The position numbers were made by a program, and so were the translations under genes. Below are positions 54,169 through 63,548 of a DNA stretch of 64,000 bases, piece after piece; position 1 is the first letter of the stretch, and the number at the start of each line of letters is the position of its first letter. Where the stretch lies: contig NZ_JAPEMB010000001.1 of assembly GCF_026343125.1 (NCBI RefSeq), positions 2,232,001-2,296,000 of the forward strand. The letters run 5' to 3'. The notes under the pieces were generated by a model. It was not told the origin of the DNA and did not search any database. It saw only the letters and a program-made list of their open reading frames with translations. This DNA comes from Streptomyces sp. NBC_00094. Lineage in GTDB: Bacteria; Actinomycetota; Actinomycetes; Streptomycetales; Streptomycetaceae.

Positions 54169-57100
54169 TCAGGACTCGGCGCGCTCACTGATCGCGTCGG
54201 CGGCGCGGCCGAGCAGGGCGGCGGTCTCTTCGAGAGAGAGACCGCCGCCTTCGGCGTATGCCGCGGCGAACGCGGCCTCGCCGAGGACGGATCGGGTCAG
54301 TTCGGTGGCCGTGGCCAGGTTCTCGCGCTCCAGCGGCGGCGGCAGGTGCCCGTCCGGGAGGAGGCCGTCCCGGGTCCCGAGCAGCGTCGCCGCGAACCGT
54401 GCGGCGGGACCGCCGATACCGGCGAGCGCCCAGGCCGCGACGACCACGTGGACGGCCGGCATCTGCGGGGCGATCATCATCGACAGGGTGCCGAGGGAGC
54501 GCTCGTACGCCTCCGCGGCGAGGTCGAAGGCGGAGCGGTACTCCCCGTCCACGTCATCCAGCCAGGCCAGACTGCCGAGCGTGAAGCCCTCGAAGATGGA
54601 GAGGGTCTCGGAGCCGAACTCCCCCCGCAGCGCGTGCAGGTGCTCGCGGGCCTCGGCGGTGCGACCGCTGCGGCCGAGCGCCAGGGCGAGGAAGATACGG
54701 GCGCCGAGCAGGGGTTCGTGGCCCCGGCCGTGCTCCCCTTCCACGATCTCGCGCAGGATCGCCTCGCCCTCGTCGAGCCGACCGGTCTCGACGAGCGTCC
54801 CGGCGTACCGGGCCCGCAGCAGGGCCGTCTGCGACTGTGCGCCGATCCGTTCCGCGTAGTCGATGGCGGCGGCGAAGTCCTCGGCCGCGCCCTCGAATTC
54901 GAGCTGCCGCTCGCGGGCCTCGGCCCGGGAGGAGAGCGCCTCCGCGGCGCCCCACGCGTCGCCGAGGCGGACGAAGATCTCCAGGCTCTCGTCGGCGTCG
55001 CCGGTCGCCTCGGAGGCCCAGTCGGCCCGGTTGGCGAACATGTTGGCCCGCATCTGGAGGGCGTTGGCGAGCTCCCAGTCGTAGCCGTGGCGGCGGCAGG
55101 CCTCGACGGTCGTGTCGAGGAGTTCGCGGAGCCGGCCGGCCTCGCCGATGAGGAGGACCGCGAAGACGGCGAAGGAGCCGGGCAGCCGGCAGGTCTGCGG
55201 CAGCCCCGGCTCGTACACGGCGGTCATCTCACGGAGCCGGTGCACCCCCTCGGGGCTGGTCCAGCGCCCGGTCTCGTGGTCCATGTTGAGGAGTTCGACG
55301 AGCCGCACCCCGCGCCGGGCCTCCCAGCGCTGCTCCTCGGAGAGCGGCGGCGGCGCGGCCGTGCACGGCTCGTGCAGGGGGGCCACGGGGGCGGCGGGCG
55401 GGGTGAACGGGTCGGGTCCGAGGTCGGCGGCGGCGCCGGCCCAGTGCAGGGCGTCGGTGCGCAGGTCGCGCATCTGCCAGTACCAGAGCAGGGAGTGGAC
55501 GAGGACGAGCGCCTCGTCCTCGTCGCGGGCGGCGACGGCCCGGCGCAGGGCGGTGCGGAGATTGCCGTACTCGGTCCCGAAGCGGGCGATGGCGGCGACC
55601 TGTCCGGGGCCGCGGAGTTCGGGGTCGGTACGGCGGGCCAGTTCGCGGTAGTACGCGAGGTGACGCCGCTCGGCCGCCACCCGCTCCCCCGCCTCGTCCA
55701 GCCGCTCCCCCGCGTACTCCGCCACCGTCTCAAGCAGACGGAACCGCATCCCCTCACCCTCGGACCCCGGCCCCGCGACCACGAGCGACTTGTCGACAAG
55801 AGCACCCAGCACATCCAGCACGTCGCGCACGGAACCGTCCGCGCACACCGCCTCCGCCGCCGACAGATCACACCCGCCCGTGAACACCGCCAGCCGCCGC
55901 AACACCGCCCGCTCCGACCCGTCGAGCAACTCCCACGACCAGTCCACCACCGCCCGCAACGTCTGCTGCCGCGGCAACACCGTCCGCGCCCCCGACGTCA
56001 ACAACCGGAAACGATCATCCAACCGGTCCGCGATCTGCCGCACCGACAACATCCGCAACCGCGCCGCCGCCAACTCGATCGCCAACGGCAACCCGTCCAG
56101 CCGACGACACACCTCCTCCGCCGCCCCCGCATCATCCGCCACCCGAAAACCCGGCCGCGCCGCCGCACCCCGCTCACCCAACAACCGCAACGCCATCCCC
56201 ACCGGCAACGGCCCCAACGGACGCACCACCTCCCCCGGCACCCCCAACGGCTCCCGGCTCGTCGCCAGGACCCGCAGTCCGGGGCAGCGCCCGAGGAGGG
56301 CCTCGGCCAGTTCGGCGGCGGCCGCGACGAGGTGCTCGCAGTTGTCGAGGAGCAGCAGCATCCGCCGCCCGGCGCAGTGCTCGACCAGCCGGTCGAGCAG
56401 GTCGCCGCCGCCGCGCAGCTCCTCGGCTCCCGCGCCGCGCAGCACGGTCTCCCGGGCGCCGACGGCCGCGAGCACGGCCTCGGGGACGGCCTCCGGGTCG
56501 GTGACGGCGGCGAGTTCGGCCACCCACACCCCGTCGGGCCAGGCCTCGGCCCCGCGCTCGGCCGCCTCCTGCGAGAGGCGGGTCTTCCCGGCGCCGCCGG
56601 GCCCGAGCAGGGTGACGAGCCGGGCCGTCCGCAGGTCCTCCTGGAGGGTGGCGATGTCCTCGTCCCGCCCGACGAAGCTGGTGAGCCGGGCCCGGAGGTT
56701 CCCGCGCACGGGCGGCTTCGGCGGCTCGGCGCTCGCGGGTGCCTCCGCCTTCGCGGGTGCCTCTGCCTTCGCGGGTGCCTCCGCCTTCGTGTACGCCTCC
56801 GTCCTCGCGGCTGCCGGCGGGGCCAGGAGCTCCGCGTGGAGGGCGCGCAGGGCCGGGGAGGGGTCCGTGCCGAGCCGGTTGGCGAAGGCGCGGCGGACCG
56901 ACTCGTACGCGGCGAGCGCCTCGGCCGCGCGGCCGGTGTCCCGCAGGGCCCGGATCCGGAGGGCCTGGAGAGGCTCGTCGAGCGGGTGGGCGGCGCTGAG
57001 GGCGGTCAGTTCGGGGAGGGCCTGGGCGGCCTCGCCGAGGGCCAGGGCGGCGCCGAGCCGGGCGCGGCGGGCGTCGAGGCGGCGGGCGTCCCAGCGGGCG

Positions 57101-57546
57101 GCCTCCGCCTCCCGGTCCGGCAGGTCGGCGAAGGCGGGTCCGCGCCAGAGCGCGAGGGCCTCGTCGAGGAGGGCGGCGGCCCGTACGGCGTCGTCGGCGC
57201 CGAGCGCGGCCACGCCTTCGACGGCGAGCCGCTCGAAACGCTGGGCGTCGACGTCCTCGGGCCGGGCGTCGAGCCGGTAGCCGCCGTCCGCCGAGATCAC
57301 CGCGGTACGGCCGAGGGCCCTGCGGAGCCGTCCGACGAGGGCCTGGAGCGCGGCGACCGCGTCGGCGGGCGGCTCGTCGCCGTGCCAGACCTCGTCGACG
57401 AGGACCGGTACGGGCACGGTCCGGCCTGCCCGCAGGGCGAGGACGGTCAGCAGCGCGCGCACCCGCGGACCGCCGACGGTCACGTCGGTGCCGTCGGGCG
57501 CGCGGGCGAGGGTCGGGCCGAGCACGAAGTAACGCACAGCCCCCAT
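54169..57546 (-). CDS. AfsR/SARP-type regulator (BTAD, NB-ARC, TPR)
   Basis: A 1125-residue regulator. Order: winged helix (VTVGGPRVRALLTVLALRAG, ~1-90), bacterial transcriptional-activation domain (~95-240), an Ala/Lys/Glu-Pro linker with AKAEAP repeats (~253-275), an NTPase domain with Walker A LLGPGGAGKTRLSQEAAERG (~310) and LLLLDNCEHL (~395), then TPR-like helices. Such proteins activate specialised metabolism on signal and ATP/ADP binding. ATG 57546 or GTG 57537 could start it. Residues ~430-622 have codon use unlike the rest. It converges with the ABC operon. Target genes are not evident nearby. Confidence 0.9.
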   Translation of the reverse strand: MGAVRYFVLGPTLARAPDGTDVTVGGPRVRALLTVLALRAGRTVPVPVLVDEVWHGDEPPADAVAALQALVGRLRRALGRTAVISADGGYRLDARPEDVDAQRFERLAVEGVAALGADDAVRAAALLDEALALWRGPAFADLPDREAEAARWDARRLDARRARLGAALALGEAAQALPELTALSAAHPLDEPLQALRIRALRDTGRAAEALAAYESVRRAFANRLGTDPSPALRALHAELLAPPAAARTEAYTKAEAPAKAEAPAKAEAPASAEPPKPPVRGNLRARLTSFVGRDEDIATLQEDLRTARLVTLLGPGGAGKTRLSQEAAERGAEAWPDGVWVAELAAVTDPEAVPEAVLAAVGARETVLRGAGAEELRGGGDLLDRLVEHCAGRRMLLLLDNCEHLVAAAAELAEALLGRCPGLRVLATSREPLGVPGEVVRPLGPLPVGMALRLLGERGAAARPGFRVADDAGAAEEVCRRLDGLPLAIELAAARLRMLSVRQIADRLDDRFRLLTSGARTVLPRQQTLRAVVDWSWELLDGSERAVLRRLAVFTGGCDLSAAEAVCADGSVRDVLDVLGALVDKSLVVAGPGSEGEGMRFRLLETVAEYAGERLDEAGERVAAERRHLAYYRELARRTDPELRGPGQVAAIARFGTEYGNLRTALRRAVAARDEDEALVLVHSLLWYWQMRDLRTDALHWAGAAADLGPDPFTPPAAPVAPLHEPCTAAPPPLSEEQRWEARRGVRLVELLNMDHETGRWTSPEGVHRLREMTAVYEPGLPQTCRLPGSFAVFAVLLIGEAGRLRELLDTTVEACRRHGYDWELANALQMRANMFANRADWASEATGDADESLEIFVRLGDAWGAAEALSSRAEARERQLEFEGAAEDFAAAIDYAERIGAQSQTALLRARYAGTLVETGRLDEGEAILREIVEGEHGRGHEPLLGARIFLALALGRSGRTAEAREHLHALRGEFGSETLSIFEGFTLGSLAWLDDVDGEYRSAFDLAAEAYERSLGTLSMMIAPQMPAVHVVVAAWALAGIGGPAARFAATLLGTRDGLLPDGHLPPPLERENLATATELTRSVLGEAAFAAAYAEGGGLSLEETAALLGRAADAISERAES

Positions 57547-57651
57547 TCTCCGCGAGCCGCCGCCCGCCTCCGGACCTCGGGTGTCGGAACTCGTACCCGC
57601 ACCCGGTACGTTTCCCGCACACCAGCCCTCCGCCCCTTGGGAGTTCCCGCG

Positions 57652-58446
57652 ATGACCACGGCCACCAACCGGAGCCACGAACGACGGATCAGCCCCGTCT
57701 TCCTGGCGATCCTCGCCGTCATGGCCGTCACCGGCTGGGCGGTGTGGTCGGACTTCGCCGCCTCGCCCGGCCTGGCGGTGTTCCTCTTCGTGACCTCGGC
57801 GTGGGTGGTGTCGCTCTGCCTCCACGAGTACGCGCACGCCCGTACGGCGCTGCACGGCGGGGACATCACGGTCGGGGCGAAGGGTTATCTGACCCTGAAC
57901 CCGCTCGCGTACACGCACGCGTGGCTGAGCATCATCCTGCCGGTACTGTTCGTGATCATGGGCGGGATCGGTCTGCCGGGCGGTGCGGTCTTCATCGATC
58001 AGGGCCGGATCAAGGGGCGCTGGAAGCACAGCCTGATCTCGGCGGCGGGCCCGCTGGCGAACGTCGCGTTCGCCGTGGTCTGCACGGCCCCGTTCTGGCT
58101 CGACGCGCTCGACGGCGTGCCCGCGGCCTTCCGGTACGCGCTGGCCTTCCTGGCGTTCCTCCAGGTGACCGCCGCGCTCCTGAACTTCCTGCCGGTGCCG
58201 GGGCTCGACGGGTACGGAGTCGTGGAGCCCTGGCTCTCGTACAAGGTGAAGCGGCAGATCGCGCCGTACGCGCCGTACGGCTTCTTCATCGTGATCGCGC
58301 TGCTGTTCGTACCGGCGGTCAACGTCTGGTTCTTCGACGTGACCTACATGCTGACGGACGCCCTCGGGGTGTCGCCCGCGGACAGGTACTGCGGCGCGCA
58401 CCTGTTCCGGTTCTGGGAGGAGATCCCGGAGCCGTGCGAGGTCTGA
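57652..58446 (+). CDS. Site-2 protease family (M50) membrane metalloprotease
   Basis: A 264-residue zinc protease working within the membrane. The metal site is CLHEYAHARTA (H-E-x-x-H, ~57-67); the second motif is LNFLPVPGLDGYGVVEPW (N-x-P-x-P-G-L-D-G, ~177). About six helices. Members free membrane-tethered proteins, often regulators, or have other cleavage roles. ATG 57652 is divergent from the AfsR-like gene (105-base gap). Substrate unknown. Confidence 0.9.
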   Translation: MTTATNRSHERRISPVFLAILAVMAVTGWAVWSDFAASPGLAVFLFVTSAWVVSLCLHEYAHARTALHGGDITVGAKGYLTLNPLAYTHAWLSIILPVLFVIMGGIGLPGGAVFIDQGRIKGRWKHSLISAAGPLANVAFAVVCTAPFWLDALDGVPAAFRYALAFLAFLQVTAALLNFLPVPGLDGYGVVEPWLSYKVKRQIAPYAPYGFFIVIALLFVPAVNVWFFDVTYMLTDALGVSPADRYCGAHLFRFWEEIPEPCEV

Positions 58447-58468
58447 TGCCGAACCGGTCGGACAGGAC

Positions 58469-58654
58469 CTAACCCTGCGCGGCAGCCGCCTTCTCGACCT
58501 TCGCACGGCGGATGTAGTACCAGGCCATGTTGGACGAGAGGCCCGCGAGGAGGACCCAGATCACGCCGAGGAAGCTGCCCTGGACGAAGGAGACGACGGC
58601 CGCGGTGACGGCCAGGGCGCAGACCACGAGGGCGTAGAGGGCGAGGCGGGGCAT
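58469..58654 (-). CDS. 61-residue two-helix membrane protein
   Basis: MPRLALYALVVCALAVTAAV starts the first helix (to ~25) and FLGVIWVLLAGLSSNMAWYY the second (~28-48), with a basic tail RRAKVEKAAAAQG. CAGGAG lies nine bases before ATG 58654. Small proteins of this design are common in actinomycetes and have no known function. It lies 80 bases downstream of the F420 reductase gene on the same strand, perhaps one operon. Confidence 0.75.
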   Translation of the reverse strand: MPRLALYALVVCALAVTAAVVSFVQGSFLGVIWVLLAGLSSNMAWYYIRRAKVEKAAAAQG

Positions 58655-58734
58655 GGGGGACGGCTCCTGTCCGGGTACGGCGCTGCTGGTGCCCGTCCAG
58701 TGTCCCCCATGCCCGCCGCCGGGCAGGGACCGGC

Positions 58735-59475
58735 TCAGATGTCGGTGACCCGGAGCCCGGCGTGCGCCTTGTAGCGGCGGTTGACCGAGATCAGGTTCGC
58801 GACGAGCGACTCGACCTGGTGGGCGTTGCGCAGGCGGCCGGCGAAGACGCCGCGCATGCCGGGGATGCGGCCGGCGAGGGCCTGGACGAGCTCGACGTCG
58901 GCGCGCTCCTCGCCGAGGACCATCACGTCCGTGTCGATCTCCTCCAGGGAGGCGTCCTGGAGGAGGACGGCGGAGAGGTGGTGGAAGGCGGCCGCGACCC
59001 GGGAGTCCGGGAGGAGCGCGGCGGCCTGCTCGGCGGCGGAGCCCTCCTCGGGCTTGAGGGCGTAGGCGCCCTTCTTGTCGAAGCCGAGCGGGTTGACGCA
59101 GTCCACGACGAGCTTGCCGACGAGCTCCTCGCGCAGGGACTCCAGGGTCTTGGCGTGGCCGTCCCACGGCACGGCGACGATCACGATGTCGCTGCGGCGG
59201 GCGCACTCGGCGTTGTCGGCGCCCTCGACGCCGTGGCCCAGCTCCTCGGCGACGGCCTGCGCGCGGTCGGCGGCGCGGGAGCCGAGGATCACCTTCTGGC
59301 CGGCCTTGGCGAGCCGGTAGGCGAGGCCGCGGCCCTGCTCGCCGGTGCCGCCGAGGACGCCGACGACGAGCCCGGAGACGTCGGGGAGGTCCCACGGGTC
59401 CTTGGGGGCCGCCTTGGGGGTGGCGGCGGTGGCGGGGGAGCCGGTGGAGTCGGTGGAGTCGGTGGAGGAAGTCAT
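58735..59475 (-). CDS. npdG: F420H2:NADP+ oxidoreductase
   Basis: A 246-residue Rossmann enzyme that moves hydride between coenzyme F420 and NADP. VGVLGGTGEQGRGLAYRLAK (~38-57) is the nucleotide loop and VILGSRAADRAQA the NADP-phosphate site. VDCVNPLGFDKKGAYA (~122) and AFHHLSAVLL (~160) are family motifs. The first ~30 residues are a Ser/Thr/Pro-rich tail not seen in archaeal relatives. ATG 59475. It likely supplies reduced F420 for F420-dependent enzymes elsewhere. Confidence 0.9.
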   Translation of the reverse strand: MTSSTDSTDSTGSPATAATPKAAPKDPWDLPDVSGLVVGVLGGTGEQGRGLAYRLAKAGQKVILGSRAADRAQAVAEELGHGVEGADNAECARRSDIVIVAVPWDGHAKTLESLREELVGKLVVDCVNPLGFDKKGAYALKPEEGSAAEQAAALLPDSRVAAAFHHLSAVLLQDASLEEIDTDVMVLGEERADVELVQALAGRIPGMRGVFAGRLRNAHQVESLVANLISVNRRYKAHAGLRVTDI

Positions 59476-59581
59476 GGGCCCGACATTACCGACCGGTCGG
59501 GCCGCGGGACCCCGTCCCGTACGGGTGGCCCCTGCCACAACCGGCCACGTGCGCGGCGCGGCTGAGGCAGGATGTGGACCC

Positions 59582-60184
59582 GTGGATGCCGTACGGGTCG
59601 CGTTGCTTCGGGAAGTGCTCGCCGGGACCGAGTGGCCGCGGGAGGCGCGCCGGTTCGCGGGGGCGCTCCGGTCCTCGGTCGTCCCCCACCGGGGCGGGTT
59701 GCTGCTGGTCGGCACGGAGGAGTACGAGCCCTGGCACCTGGCGGCGCACCTCGTCGACGAGTCGGCCTGGTCGGGGCTTCCGGAGCTGGCGCCGACGCTC
59801 GTACGTCACCGGGTGCGGCCGGGTGATCCGGCGCATCTGGCGGTCGGTCTCGGGCGTCTGGAGGTCGCGGGGCGCGGGGCGACGCTGCTGATGGTGGCGC
59901 CGGAGCGGCCGGACGCGGGGCTGCTGCAGCGGGTGCACGACGCGCGGCGGGCCGGGGCGACGGTGCTCTCGCTCGACGGCGGCGACGCGGAGGTGCGGGG
60001 GCTCGCCCACGAGACGCTCACGGTGGCGGAGGGGGCGGAGGTGGACCTGGACACGGTGCAGCACCTGGTGAGCGCGGCGGCCGGGGAGAACAGCCTCCCG
60101 TCGCCCCGGGGCAGCCGCCGCTTCCGCGACCGCCTCTCGGACCTCGCCGACCGTCTGACGGCCCCGCCACCGCCGCGCTGGTGA
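59582..60184 (+). CDS. Conserved-type cytoplasmic protein, unknown function
   Basis: A 200-residue protein I cannot name. VALLREVLAGTEWPREARRF starts it; LLLVGTEEYEPWHLAAHLVD and LLMVAPERPDAGLLQRVHDARRAGATVLSLDGGDAEV look like an alternating beta/alpha (Rossmann-like or SIS-like) core. No catalytic motif is clear. GTG 59582 is divergent from npdG. The C-terminal ~30 residues are Arg/Pro-rich. Confidence 0.7.
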   Translation: MDAVRVALLREVLAGTEWPREARRFAGALRSSVVPHRGGLLLVGTEEYEPWHLAAHLVDESAWSGLPELAPTLVRHRVRPGDPAHLAVGLGRLEVAGRGATLLMVAPERPDAGLLQRVHDARRAGATVLSLDGGDAEVRGLAHETLTVAEGAEVDLDTVQHLVSAAAGENSLPSPRGSRRFRDRLSDLADRLTAPPPPRW

Positions 60185-60272
60185 CCGCCACCGGCCCGTC
60201 GGTCGGGGACGGCCGCCGCTGACCTGCAAATTCGGTTGCCCCCGGCGCCGGCCGGCCGGAACATGGCCCCTC

Positions 60273-61586
60273 GTGTCCTCCGCCTTCTCGAAGTTCTCCG
60301 CCCTCCTGCCCGATCTGGCGCCGTGGCGCGCGTCCCGTGACTTCCGGCTCCTGTGGAGTCAGGGGCTCGTGACCTACTTCGCCAGTGCCATGGCGATGAT
60401 CGCGCTGCCGCTCCAGATCAAGGACCTGACGGATTCGCCGCTCGCGGTCGGGGCGATGGGCGCGGTCGAGCTGGTGCCGCTGGTCGTCTTCGGGCTCTAC
60501 GGCGGCGCGCTCGCCGACGCCGTCGACCGGCGGAAGGTGATCGTGGCGACGGAGGCGGGGCTCGGGCTGCTCGCCCTGCTCCTGCTGCTGAACGCGCTGC
60601 TGCCGGAGCCGATGCTGTGGCCGCTGTACGTGGTGGCGGCCGGGGTCTCGGCGCTCGCGGGGCTCCAGCGTCCCGCGCTCGACTCGCTGCTCGCCCGGAT
60701 CGTGCCGCACGAGCACCAGACGGCGGCGGCCGCCCTCAACTCGCTGCGCTGGCAGATCGGCTCCATCGCGGGCCCGTCGATCGCGGGGCTCGTCGTCGCG
60801 TACTCCGGTCACGCCCCGGCGTACGCGGTGACGATCGTCGGCTTCGCCGCCTCCGTGCTGATGTGCCGCCGTCTCTCCCCCGCGCCGCCCGCGCACGACG
60901 CGGAGAAGCCCTCGCTGCGGGGCATCGCGGAGGGCGCGCGGTACGCCTGGTCGCGGCCGGTGCTGCTGGGCACGTACGCGATCGACCTCGCGGCGATGTT
61001 CTTCGCCTTCCCGAACGCGATCTTCCCGTTCCTCGCGGACGAGCTGGACGCGGAGTGGTCCCTCGGCCTGATGTACGCGGCGGGCTCGGTCGGCTCGCTG
61101 GTGCTCGGTCTGACCAGCGGCTGGACGTCCAGGGTGCGGCGCCACGGGCTGCTCGTGGTCGGGGGCGCGGCCGGCTGGGGTCTGGCCATCGCGGCGGCCG
61201 GCTGGTTCGGGAACGTCTGGCTCGTGCTGCTCTGTCTGGCCTTCGCGGGCGCCGGCGACATGCTGAGCGGCCTCGGCCGGGCCACGATCTGGAACCAGAC
61301 GATCCCGGAGGAGCTGCGCGGGCGGCTCGCCGGCATCGAGGTGCTGTCCTACAGCGTCGGCCCGCAGCTGGGCCAGGTCCGGGCGGGCGTGATGGCCGGC
61401 TGGACCGGCACCCGGGCGGCGATCTGGTCGGGCGGTGTCGCCTGTGTCGCCTCGGTGGGGCTGCTCTGCCTCGCGCTGCCGAAGCTGCTCACGTACGACT
61501 CGGACACGGACGAGGACTCACTGCGCCGAAAGGCCCAGCAGGAAGCCGTACGAGCGGAGGACCGGGAAGCGGCCGGGACCGCCTGA
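60273..61586 (+). CDS. MFS transporter, EntS/MFS_3 type
   Basis: A 437-residue 12-helix transporter. APWRASRDFRLLWSQGLVTY (~16-35) and YGGALADAVDRRKVIVATEA (motif A) are typical of the EntS-like group, which exports siderophores or similar compounds. AGAGDMLSGLGRATIWNQTIP (~325) is the second-half motif. The cytoplasmic C-terminus is charged. GTG 60273 is used. Substrate not evident; a heme/iron gene lies 2.6 kb away but not in the same operon. Confidence 0.88.
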   Translation: MSSAFSKFSALLPDLAPWRASRDFRLLWSQGLVTYFASAMAMIALPLQIKDLTDSPLAVGAMGAVELVPLVVFGLYGGALADAVDRRKVIVATEAGLGLLALLLLLNALLPEPMLWPLYVVAAGVSALAGLQRPALDSLLARIVPHEHQTAAAALNSLRWQIGSIAGPSIAGLVVAYSGHAPAYAVTIVGFAASVLMCRRLSPAPPAHDAEKPSLRGIAEGARYAWSRPVLLGTYAIDLAAMFFAFPNAIFPFLADELDAEWSLGLMYAAGSVGSLVLGLTSGWTSRVRRHGLLVVGGAAGWGLAIAAAGWFGNVWLVLLCLAFAGAGDMLSGLGRATIWNQTIPEELRGRLAGIEVLSYSVGPQLGQVRAGVMAGWTGTRAAIWSGGVACVASVGLLCLALPKLLTYDSDTDEDSLRRKAQQEAVRAEDREAAGTA

Positions 61587-61609
61587 GCGGGCCCGGCCAC
61601 CCCCCGGGG

Positions 61610-61843
61610 TCACGCGTCGGGGGTCTCGTCCGTCCGGCCGCTCTCGTGCCAGCGCGGATCGGTCTCCCATTCCAGGTTCCGCTCCCGGGCGGTCTCCATG
61701 GCGTGGGAGGCCTCCTCACGGCTGGCGTACGGGCCGAAGCGGTTCTTCGCCGGGCACTCCGGGCCCTCCTCGACCTTCTTGTGCTCCAGGCAGTAGTACC
61801 ACTCGCCGGGCTTGCCCACGGTCTTCTTCTTGAACAGGGCCAT
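61610..61843 (-). CDS. Small basic protein with CxxH/Cys motif, unknown function
   Basis: A 77-residue protein: [20 protein letters not shown], then [20 protein letters not shown], then [19 protein letters not shown]. The [17 protein letters not shown] end resembles SPOR-like or similar short repeats, and [15 protein letters not shown] could bind a metal. Conserved across Streptomyces as I remember it. ATG 61843 has GGAGGAAGGAG upstream. Divergent from map. Confidence 0.78.
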   Translation of the reverse strand: MALFKKKTVGKPGEWYYCLEHKKVEEGPECPAKNRFGPYASREEASHAMETARERNLEWETDPRWHESGRTDETPDA

Positions 61844-61904
61844 CGTCGTCGGCTCCTTCCTCCGAGACCATGCTGCCCCAGACGTGGTCGTTAGACTCGC
61901 TGAC

Positions 61905-62762
61905 ATGTCTGGCCAGTCGCTTCTCGTTCCGGGGGAGCTCTCCCCCCACCGCTCCGTTCCGGGCTCCATCCGCCGTCCCGAGTACGTCGGGAAGCCCGCA
62001 CCGACCCCGTACAGCGGGTCCGAGGTGCAGGATTCCGACACCATCGAGCGGATGCGGATCGCCGGCCGCATCGCCGCGCGGGCGATGGAGGAGGCCGCCA
62101 AGCACATCGCCCCGGGGGTGACCACCGACGAGCTCGACCGGGTCGCCCACGATTACATGTGCGACCACGGCGCCTATCCGTCGACCCTCGGCTACCGCGG
62201 CTTCCCGAAGTCGCTCTGCGCCTCGGTCAACGAGGTCATCTGCCACGGCATCCCGGACTCCACGGTGCTGCGCGACGGCGACATCGTGAACCTGGACGTC
62301 ACGGCGTACATCAACGGCGTCCACGGCGACAACAACGCCACCTACCTCTGCGGCGACGTCGACGAGGAGTCGCGGCTGCTCGTCGAGCGGACCCGGGAGT
62401 CGCTGAACCGGGCCATCAAGGCCGTGCGGCCGGGCCGTCAGATCAACATCATCGGGCGGGTCATCGAGTCGTACGCCAAGCGCTTCGGCTACGGCGTCGT
62501 CCGGGACTTCACCGGGCACGGCATCAACTCGTCGTTCCACTCCGGTCTGATCGTCCCGCACTACGACTCCCCCCACCACACCACCGAGATCAAGACCGGC
62601 ATGACCTTCACGATCGAGCCGATGCTCACGCTGGGCACCCACGACTACGACATGTGGGACGACGGCTGGACCGTGGTGACCAAGGACCGCAAGCGGACGG
62701 CCCAGTTCGAGCACACGCTCGTCGTGACCGAGAACGGGGCCGAAATCCTTACGTTGCCCTGA
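61905..62762 (+). CDS. map: Methionine aminopeptidase, type I
   Basis: A 285-residue enzyme that removes initiator Met from new proteins. A ~35-residue N-terminal extension precedes the pita-bread fold. Metal ligands: Asp in [20 protein letters not shown] (two Asp, ~130 and 141), His in [11 protein letters not shown], Glu in [10 protein letters not shown] and Glu in [21 protein letters not shown] holds the substrate His. Streptomyces carry more than one map; this looks like the form with an extension lacking the zinc finger. ATG 61905 is favoured. Confidence 0.94.
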   Translation: MSGQSLLVPGELSPHRSVPGSIRRPEYVGKPAPTPYSGSEVQDSDTIERMRIAGRIAARAMEEAAKHIAPGVTTDELDRVAHDYMCDHGAYPSTLGYRGFPKSLCASVNEVICHGIPDSTVLRDGDIVNLDVTAYINGVHGDNNATYLCGDVDEESRLLVERTRESLNRAIKAVRPGRQINIIGRVIESYAKRFGYGVVRDFTGHGINSSFHSGLIVPHYDSPHHTTEIKTGMTFTIEPMLTLGTHDYDMWDDGWTVVTKDRKRTAQFEHTLVVTENGAEILTLP

Positions 62763-62812
62763 CCGCTCCACGGGGTACGTTTTTACCGACAGGTCGTCGG
62801 GAACCAGTTGAC

Positions 62813-62826
62813 TTAGGCAAGCCTAA
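62813..62826. promoter_or_regulatory. Iron box (DmdR/IdeR-type operator)
   Basis: TTAGGCAAGCCTAA is a perfect inverted repeat, 51 bases before the heme oxygenase start. It fits the core of the actinobacterial iron box (TTAGGTTAGGCTAACCTAA type). Iron-loaded DmdR1 should bind here and repress the gene. Confidence 0.88.
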
Positions 62827-62876
62827 CTTGGCAAGATCAGCACTGGTTCCCGTCCCATCGGCCCCGGAGGCACGCC

Positions 62877-63527
62877 TTGGACACGCCCTTCTCCACGCTC
62901 ATCCGTACGGCTTCGCACGAGCAGCACACGGAGGCGGAGACGTCGTCCTTCATGGGCGACCTCCTGGGCGGACGCCTGGCCGTCGACGCCTACGCCCGCT
63001 ACACGGAGCAGCTCTGGTTCGTCTACCGCGCCCTCGAGGAGGGTGCGGAGGCGCTGCGCGAGGACCCGGTCGCCGGGCCCTTCATACAGACCGAGCTGTT
63101 CCGCACGGCCGCCCTGGAGCAGGACCTCGCCCATCTGCGGGGCCCCGACTGGCGCGCCGGGGTCTCCCCGCTGCCCGCCACCGTCGCGTACGCCGAGCGG
63201 GTCGCGGAGTGCGCCCGTGAGTGGCCCGCCGGTTACGTGGCCCACCACTACACGCGCTACCTGGGCGACCTGTCGGGCGGACAGATCATCCGCGACAAGG
63301 CGGAGCGGACCTGGGGCTTCGCGCGCAAGGGCGACGGCGTGCGGTTCTACGTCTTCGAGGAGATCGGCAACCCGGCCGCGTTCAAGCGGGACTACCGGGA
63401 GCTGCTCGACGGGGTGAACGCCGACGACCTGGAGAAGCAGCGGATCGTCGACGAGTGCAAGCGCGCCTTCGACTTCAACAGCGCGGTCTTCCACCAGCTG
63501 GGGAGCGAGTTCCCGCTCAGCGCGTGA
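62877..63527 (+). CDS. Heme oxygenase
   Basis: A 216-residue enzyme that opens heme to biliverdin, CO and free iron. TASHEQHTEAETSSFMGDLL near the N-terminus carries the proximal His (~17), and YTRYLGDLSGGQIIRDKAER (~120-140) is the distal helix with the flexible Gly pair. Length fits HmuO-type enzymes. Start is TTG 62877, with GGAGG six bases upstream, giving weak translation. The iron box ahead of it shows use under iron starvation, to free iron from heme. A short hairpin follows. Confidence 0.95.
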   Translation: MDTPFSTLIRTASHEQHTEAETSSFMGDLLGGRLAVDAYARYTEQLWFVYRALEEGAEALREDPVAGPFIQTELFRTAALEQDLAHLRGPDWRAGVSPLPATVAYAERVAECAREWPAGYVAHHYTRYLGDLSGGQIIRDKAERTWGFARKGDGVRFYVFEEIGNPAAFKRDYRELLDGVNADDLEKQRIVDECKRAFDFNSAVFHQLGSEFPLSA

Positions 63528-63532
63528 GCGGG
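63512..63532 (+). terminator. Hairpin at the heme oxygenase stop
   Basis: Arms CCCGCTCA (63512-63519) and TGAGCGGG (63525-63532) with a 5-base loop span the stop codon. A related GTTCAGCGCGTGAGCG at 63547-63562 spans the stop of the convergent PhzF gene, so the two ends carry near-copies of one motif. Confidence 0.55.
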
Positions 63533-63548
63533 CGGGACGCCCACGCGT

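Noticed and set aside
52289..57546. A specialised-metabolite cluster suggested by DrrAB, an AfsR-like regulator and MFS exporters
   Set aside because: No biosynthetic enzyme (PKS, NRPS, terpene or similar) lies nearby, and the neighbours are core genes such as panB, map and nadE.
54346..58446. A 1366-residue plus-strand frame across the AfsR-like gene, running into the M50 protease
   Set aside because: Only its last 264 residues (from 57652) form a real protein; the rest is antisense to the AfsR-like gene.
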